Source: Desulfamplus sp.
Lineage (GTDB): Bacteria > Desulfobacterota > Desulfobacteria > Desulfobacterales > Desulfobacteraceae
Direction of reading: 5' to 3'
DNA length: 15,523 bases
Assembly: GCA_015231395.1 (NCBI GenBank)
Contig: JADGBP010000009.1
Location: 1 to 15,523, forward strand
Made by a program: the position numbers and the translations under genes. Below, in pieces: positions 6,697-12,935 of the stretch (position 1 is the first letter of the stretch; each line of letters opens with the position of its first letter). The notes under the pieces are model-generated. The model was given only the letters and a program-made list of their open reading frames with translations, was not told the origin of the DNA and made no database searches.

Positions 6697-7808
6697 GTGT
6701 TTCTGCAATCATTGTTAACTATCACACATCTAAATATCTGCCGGAGCTGATTGATGACCTTATAGCCCTTAAAGATATTGAGCAGATTTTTATTGTGGAT
6801 AACAGCAGTGAAATTGATGGCTCTTTTTTGAGCAACTACTTTGTTTCGTATCCGCATAGAATAGAGCTTATCAAACCAGGTAAAAATTTAGGATTTGGAG
6901 CTGGTGTAAATCTTGCGGCTTCCAGAGCATCTTCAGAATATCTTTTGGTGATTAATCCTGATGTCAGACTTTTTCCAGACTGTCTGACTCATCTGCTTGA
7001 GGCTGCCCGTAAATATGGTTCAGTGCTTACAGGGCCAAGATTTTTCTGGGATGATGCAAAAAAATACAAGTTGCCGCCAAGTCAGGGGGCTTCTTCATGG
7101 TTAGATTACGCTTTTGAAGCTGCGGGCGGCAGCCGTCTTGAATTTGAACATCTCTCGTTTTATTGGCAAATGTGTCATGAAAGATTCTGGAGCTACACAA
7201 CCCCGTTTACAGAACTATTCCTTTCTGGAGCCTGTGTATTAATTAATCGTCAGTGGGCAATGGAAAGTTTGTCTGCTGTATTTGATGAGCGGTTTTTTCT
7301 CTATTTTGAAGACAATGATATCTCTTTGCGTGCTCATTTTAACGGAGTTCCACCGCTATGCGTTCCTGCGGCAGAGGCTTTGCACCATTATGATCAGTCT
7401 CCATCACCGGAAAAATCCAAAGCAGATCTTATGGCTCAATCCCATATTCAGTTCTCTGAAAAATATTATGGTGGTATGACATATCTGCTGAATAAAAAAG
7501 ATACTTACCTGCCGGAAATCAGTGATATGGGATTAAATACATCACCTTTCTCTTTTGATACAAAGTGCCTTGAACCGTCTGTCGGTAATCTTTATTTTGA
7601 AATTGGTGTAAATCCATGTTTTGTTCCATTTGCCCAGACAGATATAAAAGTTACTCAGACAGATATAAAAGGACTTTATGAGAACAAAATAGATGTGTTT
7701 ACATTGGACAGTACTATCTGGAACAGACTTGCAAAAGGGATTTATTATGGAAGGGCAAGAGACAGTATTAAAGGAACACTGAAGATATGGAAATGGCAAA
7801 AAGTATAG
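6693..7808 (+). CDS. Family 2 glycosyltransferase (rhamnosyltransferase-like)
   Basis: Transfers a nucleotide-activated sugar to a growing glycan, probably at the inner face of the membrane. The N-terminus VSAIIVNYHTSKYL, then FIVDNSS, NLGFGAGVNLAASRASSEYLLVINPDVRLFP and FFLYFEDNDISLRAHFNG match the GT2 subgroup that includes WbbL-like rhamnosyltransferases; NPDV stands at the place of the DXD metal motif. The last 100 residues are not recognised and include a two-copy 21-bp repeat. I chose the ATG at 6693, whose ATGA overlaps the previous stop; a TTG at 6684 in the same frame would add MET before MSV. The sugar and acceptor cannot be assigned. The 3' end overlaps the next gene by 22 bp. Confidence 0.9.
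   Translation: MSVSAIIVNYHTSKYLPELIDDLIALKDIEQIFIVDNSSEIDGSFLSNYFVSYPHRIELIKPGKNLGFGAGVNLAASRASSEYLLVINPDVRLFPDCLTHLLEAARKYGSVLTGPRFFWDDAKKYKLPPSQGASSWLDYAFEAAGGSRLEFEHLSFYWQMCHERFWSYTTPFTELFLSGACVLINRQWAMESLSAVFDERFFLYFEDNDISLRAHFNGVPPLCVPAAEALHHYDQSPSPEKSKADLMAQSHIQFSEKYYGGMTYLLNKKDTYLPEISDMGLNTSPFSFDTKCLEPSVGNLYFEIGVNPCFVPFAQTDIKVTQTDIKGLYENKIDVFTLDSTIWNRLAKGIYYGRARDSIKGTLKIWKWQKV
7635..7671 (+). repeat. Two-copy 21-bp in-frame repeat in the glycosyltransferase gene
   Basis: CAGACAGATATAAAAG occurs at 7635-7650 and again at 7656-7671, a period of 21 bp (7 codons). It encodes QTDIKVT then QTDIKG (residues from about 315). The shared 16 bp are identical. It lies outside the catalytic core. 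Confidence 0.85.
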
Positions 7809-8914
7809 TATGGAGAGACGAAACTCTGGTTATACGAAAATATGATGTTAAACGAGATCAGGAAAAAGTTCTTGAACTCTGGCAAGCAGCATTTGGCAAT
7901 CAGATCTCTTCCAGCCTGTGGCAATGGAAATATATTGAAAATCCCTATTCCACCACCATCCTGATCTGTGAAAATGCCAAAGGAATGCCTGTGGTACTTT
8001 ATGGGGGCATCCCTTTTACTTCAATATGCTTTGGCAGAACAATAAGGATGATTCATCTTTCTGATATAATGTCCCATCCTGATTACAGAGGCAGCGGGCT
8101 TTTTATTCAAACAGCCAATGCCTATTTTGAGACCTTTGGCAATATAGACGATATTTGTATTATGTATGGCTTTCCTGGAAAATATCATTTTGATATTGGT
8201 GCAAAATACCTGAACTATTCACAACTGGGGGATGGAGCTGCTTTTTTCAGGGGTGATTGCAAAAACATAAAATCTTTAAAGCATATCATTTCTGGCAGTA
8301 TTCATCTGGCTCATGCTCCAAGTCATAGTTCTGACCAGACAAATTACAGTTCTGATAAGGTAATTCATCATTCTGAACATACAAATTACAGTTCTGATAA
8401 GGCAGCTCATTGTTGTGATAAAACAAGTCATAATTATGATCAGACAAGTCATGATTTTGACCAGATATGGAGAAATGCTTCAACAGACTACCCTCTAAGT
8501 GTGATTAGAAATAGTGCCTATGTGGAGTGGAGATATTTCAACCATCCGGAAAAAACATATGAAGTGTGGTGTTACAAGACTCGATTCAATAAAGATTCCA
8601 AGGCGTTCATAGTGATTCAAATAAAGGGTAGAAAAGCTGTTATCGTCGATATATTGGTACAAAACTCTGAAAAAATATTCCGTGATTTTTTAGGTAATAT
8701 TGCTTCAATGCTTCTAAAAAGAGGGATAGAAACCGTTGAAGTCTGGGTGCCTCATGACCATTTTCTTGCGGTTTTTTTCCAGGGTTGCGGCGTTAAAAGA
8801 ACCAAAGAACCAATTGGTATTATTCCAACCGTTCGATTGTTTGATGATATGCTTGATATTAAACAAGTCTGCCAGAACTTTTATTATAGCATGGGAGATG
8901 GCGATCTGCTTTGA
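7787..8914 (+). CDS. GNAT-family acyltransferase with heptad-repeat insertion
   Basis: Probably transfers an acetyl or other acyl group from CoA to an amine, perhaps an amino sugar. The N-terminal VIRKYDVKRDQEKVLELWQ and SSLWQWKYIENPYS, then SDIMSHPDYRGSGLFIQTANAYF carrying the R-G-S-G CoA-binding loop, and IMYGFPGKYHFDIGAKYLNY fit a two-lobed GNAT type often found in polysaccharide clusters. The second lobe begins after the repeat at NSAYVEWRYFNHPEKTYEVW. Between the lobes is a 49-residue array of 7-residue repeats (about 178-226). Starts at 7787 and 7793 (both ATG) are possible; the first is reported. It overlaps the upstream gene by 22 bp, and its TGA overlaps a TTG of the next gene. The fold is fairly sure; the substrate is unknown. 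Confidence 0.82.
   Translation: MEMAKSIVWRDETLVIRKYDVKRDQEKVLELWQAAFGNQISSSLWQWKYIENPYSTTILICENAKGMPVVLYGGIPFTSICFGRTIRMIHLSDIMSHPDYRGSGLFIQTANAYFETFGNIDDICIMYGFPGKYHFDIGAKYLNYSQLGDGAAFFRGDCKNIKSLKHIISGSIHLAHAPSHSSDQTNYSSDKVIHHSEHTNYSSDKAAHCCDKTSHNYDQTSHDFDQIWRNASTDYPLSVIRNSAYVEWRYFNHPEKTYEVWCYKTRFNKDSKAFIVIQIKGRKAVIVDILVQNSEKIFRDFLGNIASMLLKRGIETVEVWVPHDHFLAVFFQGCGVKRTKEPIGIIPTVRLFDDMLDIKQVCQNFYYSMGDGDLL
8318..8464 (+). repeat. Seven in-frame 21-bp tandem repeats in the acyltransferase gene
   Basis: Seven consecutive 21-bp units start at 8318, 8339, 8360, 8381, 8402, 8423 and 8444. Each encodes seven residues with consensus T-S-H-x-x-D-Q/K; position 3 is His or Tyr in every unit and position 6 is Asp or Glu. 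Units 2 and 4 are identical at DNA level, which suggests duplication of a two-unit (42-bp) block. A weaker possible unit precedes the array at 8297-8317. The composition (His, Asp, Ser) predicts an exposed disordered segment. Confidence 0.93.
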
Positions 8915-8919
8915 ATCTA

Positions 8920-10845
8920 ATGGTTTCTAAACTAATGAACGAAAATCAACTTGTACCTTATTATGCTTCACCGCTCCCTTCCGGTCCATATCTTGTATTT
9001 GCGCCACACCCTGATGATGAAACACTTGGTATGGGTGGAACAATAATCCTTGCAGCCAAATCAGGTATTGAAGTTAATATCGTATTTGTTACTGATGGTG
9101 GAAAAGGTGGAGACCCTGCTACAAGAAAAAAAGAGGCAGCAGCAGCATCTGAAATCCTTGGAGCCAAAAATATTTTTCACTTAAACCTGCCTGATCGTGA
9201 GGTTGGGCTAACTCCATTTCCTGAGCAGACTCTTCTTGAAATTATGGAACAGGTTAAACCGGCAACTGTTTTTTTGCCTTCTTTTCAGGAGATTCATCCA
9301 GATCACAGAGCTACAAATCATGTTGTTTTATCTTTTTTTGAGCACCGGATTAAACACCAACAAGAGTATGAACTTGGGCATGAACATAAACTTATGCATG
9401 GGCATGGTCATGAATATAAACTTGGGCATGATCATGAGTTTGGGCATGATTTCCAGATGTGGTTCTATGAAATCAATCGTCAAGGAGAAATCAATCGTTT
9501 GATTGATATCTCTGACGCAATTGAAATAAAAGAACAAGCTATAGATTGTTATGCGAGTCAATTGGCTCAATTGGACTATAAATCTCAATGTCTCTGTTTA
9601 GACTACGCACGCAGCATTACGCTTGGTGATAATATTTCCTATGCCGAAGGATTCTGGTTATGTCCAAAAGATGTTCCTGTTACACTGCTGTCTATCTGGA
9701 ATAGTTATCATAAAGAGATATACTCATATCAATGCCCTGCATCAATGAGTATATCCGCCTGTATATCTTCTCGTGTTTTTTCAGACATAAAACATGTTCA
9801 ATCTTGCGAATTTGAACAACTTTGTGAATCCGATCGACCTTCTGAATCCGAACAATTGTCCGAATCAGGGCAAAATTTTCACATAACAGATGTGCAGACA
9901 TTGGTTTCTGTTATTGTGAGAACAAAAGAGAGACTTTCATTGCTTGAAGAAGCTCTTGGAAGTATTGCCGGACAGACTTGGCGTTATATTGAAGCAGTTG
10001 TGGTTAATGATGGTTCTGATGATATTGATGCAGTGATTCAAAAATTCAGACAATCTATTTTCAGAATAGTTTGTGTAAGAACCGAAGAAAAAAATGGGCG
10101 AGTAGCAGCAGCCAACAAAGGTATTGAAACTGCTACTGGTGAGTGGATAATGTTTCTTGATGATGATGATCTGCTTGAGCCTGATGCATGCTTTAACTTA
10201 TTGAACAAAGCTGTTCAAACCAATGCGTCGGTCGTTTATGGTAAGGTTTTGAGAAGACATTATCTGGAAAATGGTCATGTTGATATCAGAAAGCCGGAAT
10301 ATGTATATGGAAGGGTTTTTGATAAAGATTTGATTGTTATGGAAAACTATATCCCGTTTAATGCCTTGTTGATCAATCGGCAGCTTGCCTGCCAGTCATA
10401 TCCGTTAAGGGAAGATCTTACTCTTTTTGAAGATTGGGATTTTTTGATTTTATTATCCCGTAAAGTTGATTTTGTATATCTTCCGGTTCAGGTGGCAATA
10501 TATCGATGCTGGGAGAGTTCAACCGCAACGGGAAGTCGTTTTTCCCATGAGGAGATTGTAAAAGCGGAACAATTGATTAGCCAGAAGTGGCATCAGAATA
10601 TTACTTTTAAAAACATTCTGGCATTTCGAGAATATATTGTTGAGCAAACGCAAGAAGCAACTCAAAAAGGACTTCAAGAAAAGGCTCAAGAAGAAATGAC
10701 TCTTCAGCTTAATTTTGCAGATACAAGCTTTGCAAATACAAATCAAGTTCATGAGTCATGTGACAACTCCTTTGTTGAAAAGTTGTTATTATCTGCTAAA
10801 AGGCTAAAAAACCTGACGAGCAAAAAGTTCAAGAATAGAATATAA
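8920..10845 (+). CDS. PIG-L/LmbE-type deacetylase fused to a family 2 glycosyltransferase
   Basis: N-terminal domain (about residues 20-250): zinc-dependent N-acetyl-sugar deacetylase type, with the signature FAPHPDDETLGMGG, VTDGGKGGDP and the later HPDHRATNH metal motif. C-terminal domain (about 325-560): GT2 fold, with VSVIVRTKERLSLLEEALGS, VVVNDGSDD, GRVAAANKGIETATGEW, the metal-binding run FLDDDDLLEPD and FEDWDFLILLSRK. The linker and the deacetylase domain each hold tandem repeats, and a Gln/Glu-rich tail follows. A protein of this build could deacetylate a sugar and add another in one chain. The ATG at 8920 is reported; a TTG at 8911 overlapping the previous stop, with GGAG 13 nt upstream, is a real alternative. 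It is the last gene of the five-gene run. Confidence 0.88.
   Translation: MVSKLMNENQLVPYYASPLPSGPYLVFAPHPDDETLGMGGTIILAAKSGIEVNIVFVTDGGKGGDPATRKKEAAAASEILGAKNIFHLNLPDREVGLTPFPEQTLLEIMEQVKPATVFLPSFQEIHPDHRATNHVVLSFFEHRIKHQQEYELGHEHKLMHGHGHEYKLGHDHEFGHDFQMWFYEINRQGEINRLIDISDAIEIKEQAIDCYASQLAQLDYKSQCLCLDYARSITLGDNISYAEGFWLCPKDVPVTLLSIWNSYHKEIYSYQCPASMSISACISSRVFSDIKHVQSCEFEQLCESDRPSESEQLSESGQNFHITDVQTLVSVIVRTKERLSLLEEALGSIAGQTWRYIEAVVVNDGSDDIDAVIQKFRQSIFRIVCVRTEEKNGRVAAANKGIETATGEWIMFLDDDDLLEPDACFNLLNKAVQTNASVVYGKVLRRHYLENGHVDIRKPEYVYGRVFDKDLIVMENYIPFNALLINRQLACQSYPLREDLTLFEDWDFLILLSRKVDFVYLPVQVAIYRCWESSTATGSRFSHEEIVKAEQLISQKWHQNITFKNILAFREYIVEQTQEATQKGLQEKAQEEMTLQLNFADTSFANTNQVHESCDNSFVEKLLLSAKRLKNLTSKKFKNRI
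9364..9447 (+). repeat. Histidine-rich in-frame 18-bp repeats in the deacetylase domain
   Basis: 18-bp units at 9364, 9382, 9412 and 9430, with a 12-bp GHGH segment at 9400-9411, encode the consensus (E/D)-(Y/H)-(K/E)-(L/F)-(G/M)-H. Ten histidines fall within 28 residues (about 149-176). The array lies right after the HPDHRATNH zinc motif and before FQMWFYEI, so it is an insertion in a loop near the active site. Confidence 0.85.
9805..9876 (+). repeat. Four in-frame 18-bp repeats in the deacetylase-glycosyltransferase linker
   Basis: Units at 9805, 9823, 9841 and 9859 encode six residues each, consensus (C/S)-E-S-E-Q-L. The acidic, Ser/Gln-rich segment (about residues 296-319) lies exactly between the deacetylase and glycosyltransferase domains. 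Confidence 0.82.
10714..10743 (+). repeat. Two-copy 15-bp in-frame repeat near the end of the fusion gene
   Basis: Units at 10714-10728 and 10729-10743 encode FADTS and FANTN; 12 of 15 bases agree. They lie in the poorly conserved C-terminal tail. Two short copies alone are weak evidence, but they fit the pattern elsewhere in the window. Confidence 0.55.
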
Positions 10846-10910
10846 GCAGCTTCGTTATAATTGTTGTTTGATGGAAAATCCTGATGATAGAAATTCTCGA
10901 ATAAAAACAA

Positions 10911-10940
10911 AGTAGAGACGCACGGTCGTGCATCTCTACT
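10911..10940. terminator. Bidirectional hairpin terminator between convergent genes
   Basis: GTAGAGACGCACG (10912-10924) pairs with CGTGCATCTCTAC (10927-10939) with a single G-T type mismatch, plus an A-T pair outside. On the minus strand the stem is followed at once by TTTGTTTTTATT, an excellent intrinsic terminator for the rubredoxin-like gene. On the plus strand a T run (10949-10954) begins several bases after the stem and could help end the five-gene operon. Confidence 0.85.
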
Positions 10941-10952
10941 CGCGATTATTTT

Positions 10953-11630
10953 TTAATCCTTGAAAACCAGCTTGCCACCAAGATGCCCTGCGATACCGGC
11001 ACAAGCAAGCATTATAACATTTAACAGGATAAACAGCCATGAAAGGCAAGAAGAGAGAACCTGTGGATCAGAAATATACCATACCACATTAAAAACACAG
11101 ATAATCGTTGTTACAGAAGCTGATATAATTTTAACAACAAACAGTGATGTCATGGCTTTGTTATATTTTTTTATCCATTCGACATATCCGGCAAAAAGAA
11201 CAAAGGGCAGAACAAGCAATACAAACAGCATGTTGAAAAAACCAGCGGCTGAAAGGGTTTTGGAGAGAGTATTTGCTATTGAAATTTCAGTGTTGTTAAA
11301 TAAAACCGCCAATATGAAAAAAGTCACAGCCACAGGCAGCACTCCATTTGGAAAATGAACTGAAATGGGATGGGCATGGTGCTTTACAATAAGCTCCTGC
11401 AGTGATTTGTAAAGTTTAATGATTCTTGGTTTACCCGCCTCAATGATAGCCTTCTGTTCTGAAATCTTTTTTTCCAGCTCCTTTATTCTCAAGGAGTCTT
11501 TTGATTTTTCATCCTGTTCTATCTCAAACAGAACAAACTTTGATGCCGGAGCTTTGCAGATGGGACATCTTGCAGGGGGTTCATCTCCTTCATGAATATA
11601 TCTGCATATTGTACATTTCCATTTTTTCAT
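10953..11630 (-). CDS. Rubredoxin-like domain fused to four-helix DUF2231-type membrane protein
   Basis: The N-terminus MKKWKCTICRYIHEGDEPPARCPICKAP has two C-x2-C pairs, the iron-binding layout of a rubredoxin or rubrerythrin tail domain. A charged, probably helical segment (residues about 45-85) leads to HPISVHFPNGVLP, the hallmark of the DUF2231 membrane family, and four hydrophobic segments: about 92-112, 120-147, 155-180 and 190-220. It is most likely an inner-membrane protein with a cytoplasmic one-iron redox centre, perhaps in electron transfer or oxidative-stress defence; the function is inferred only. The ATG at 11630 has a perfect GGAGG 6 nt upstream; an upstream TTG at 11642 lies before that site and is rejected. 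It is convergent with the glycan operon. Confidence 0.85.
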   Translation of the reverse strand: MKKWKCTICRYIHEGDEPPARCPICKAPASKFVLFEIEQDEKSKDSLRIKELEKKISEQKAIIEAGKPRIIKLYKSLQELIVKHHAHPISVHFPNGVLPVAVTFFILAVLFNNTEISIANTLSKTLSAAGFFNMLFVLLVLPFVLFAGYVEWIKKYNKAMTSLFVVKIISASVTTIICVFNVVWYISDPQVLSSCLSWLFILLNVIMLACAGIAGHLGGKLVFKD

Positions 11631-11934
11631 AAAAACCTCCAAGGAAGCCTCTACTCCTTTATAGGTAGGGGACGTTGACTTTTAATATAGACTTCCAGAA
11701 AAATATTTCTGCATTCTCAATTTTGAAGGGCAACCACAAAGGATTGCCCCTACAGTGCTCTTGCCAATTTAATTATCTGGAAAACTATAGAACCATAATG
11801 CTGATGTTTCTACTATATTGCAATTCATTTGTCTTTATTTTTTTTGATGCTCTTATCAATCGACTTACCTTTTGTCGTTTGCCTGTCTCTTCACTTCAAA
11901 ATTAATCCAATAATTGTCACAGGAAAAAATAAAA
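11631..11934. other. Divergent intergenic region with GTAGGGG-type inverted repeats
   Basis: This region should hold divergent promoters for the membrane protein and the YitT-like gene. CCTCTAC (11648-11654) faces GTAGGGG (11665-11671). A second hairpin, GGGCAACC (11728-11735) with GATTGCCC (11742-11749), ends in CCCCTAC (11747-11753), which is the exact complement of 11665-11671. The 11665-11753 segment is thus an 89-bp unit bounded by 7-bp inverted ends. A weak promoter-like pair, TTGCCA (11761) and TATAGA (11786), has too long a gap (19 bp). A 76-codon open frame here has no ribosome site or family match and is not called. Confidence 0.5.
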
Positions 11935-12798
11935 ATGCGTTTGGAAAAAAAATCGCTGAGATCATCTGTATTTTGGAATATGTTCCTTCTTTTGACAGGC
12001 TCTGTTATTTTCAGTATCGGTCTAAATGGTATTGTTATACCCCATGGATTTATAACAGGGGGAATTTCCGGATTTTGTCTTCTTATTTTCTATCTTACTG
12101 GCAAACTCTCACCTGGTGTTTGGTATTTTATCATCAACATCCCTTTGTTTATAATTGGCTGGCTTTTTATCAGCCGCCGGTTCTTTTTTTATAGCCTCTA
12201 TGGAATGGTTGTTCTCTCTTTATGTATGGATATGGTTTCATTTCATATTGAAATCAAGGATTCATTTCTTGCAATTCTTGCCGGAGGGACAATCCTTGGA
12301 GTAGGTGGTGGTATTACTCTTCATTCGCTTGGCTCTCTTGGTGGAATAGATATTATTTCAATTCTTCTGAATCAGAAATTTGGCGTACGCATTGGTACGT
12401 TTCTTTTTACATTTAACATGATTCTTTTTGTATCAAGTTTTGGTTCTCTTGACACAGATCTTGTCCTCTACTCTATTGCATTGAGTTTTGTTACATCTAA
12501 GGTGCTGGAATCTGTTCTCACAATGTTTAATCAACGGAAAATGATTCTGATTATTTCAAACTCCAGTGACCAGATAGCCGGTGTTATCAAGGAAAATCTT
12601 CAAAAAGGAGCTACCTTTTTAAATGGTGTTGGTGCTTACAGTGGCAATGAGAAAAAAATAATTTTAACTGTAGTGCATAATTATCAGCTCAAACGCCTTG
12701 AAGAGGCTGTCTTGAACATTGATCCTGATGCATTTATGATTACCGAAAACACATTCAATGTCATGGGCAAGGGATTTTCAAAACCAAAGGTTTACTAA
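11935..12798 (+). CDS. YitT family membrane protein (DUF161 plus DUF2179)
   Basis: The 287 residues fit the family length. About five hydrophobic helices fill residues 12-185; family landmarks are the IPHGFITGGISGF segment near residue 35, the GGTILGVGGGITLHSLGSLGGIDIIS loop, and the C-terminal cytoplasmic DUF2179 domain (about 200-287) with GATFLNGVGAYSGNEKKIIL and NIDPDAFMITENTFNVMGKGF. The molecular role is not settled in the family; it is an inner-membrane protein, possibly a transporter with a regulatory domain. The ATG at 11935 has AGGA 10 nt upstream; a TTG at 11914 would place the ribosome site inside the gene and is rejected. No repeat insertion is seen. The next gene is co-directional after 137 bp. 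Confidence 0.9.
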   Translation: MRLEKKSLRSSVFWNMFLLLTGSVIFSIGLNGIVIPHGFITGGISGFCLLIFYLTGKLSPGVWYFIINIPLFIIGWLFISRRFFFYSLYGMVVLSLCMDMVSFHIEIKDSFLAILAGGTILGVGGGITLHSLGSLGGIDIISILLNQKFGVRIGTFLFTFNMILFVSSFGSLDTDLVLYSIALSFVTSKVLESVLTMFNQRKMILIISNSSDQIAGVIKENLQKGATFLNGVGAYSGNEKKIILTVVHNYQLKRLEEAVLNIDPDAFMITENTFNVMGKGFSKPKVY

Positions 12799-12840
12799 TT
12801 GGACTTTGAACAAGCATAATTCCTGAATCAAAATGAAGCT

Positions 12841-12900
12841 CCCCGCCGCAAGGAACGGGGTATCTTTAAAAACATTACAACGCCCCAAGGGGCGGGGTAT
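12841..12900. repeat. GC-rich palindromic repeat doublet (REP-like) before comEC
   Basis: Two palindromic units, about 12845-12863 and 12882-12900, match at 16 of 19 positions with period 37 bp, and both end in CGGGGTAT. Unit 2 contains CGCCCC-AA-GGGGCG; unit 1 has CCCCG and CGGGG arms. In addition CCCCGCC (12841-12847) is the exact complement of GGCGGGG (12891-12897). The local G+C is far above the surroundings. No T run follows, so it is not a standard terminator. It resembles dispersed palindromic repeats, but no second locus is in this window. Confidence 0.7.
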
Positions 12901-12935
12901 GAACCCAAGCTTCGAAATCAAAAAACAGGCGGCAT

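Noticed and set aside
8286..8483. Minus-strand periodic open frame across the heptad array
   Set aside because: Same artefact: the mirror of the 21-bp repeat inside the acyltransferase gene.
11675..11905. Small plus-strand gene upstream of the YitT-like gene
   Set aside because: No ribosome site and no recognisable family; it overlaps the inverted-repeat region.
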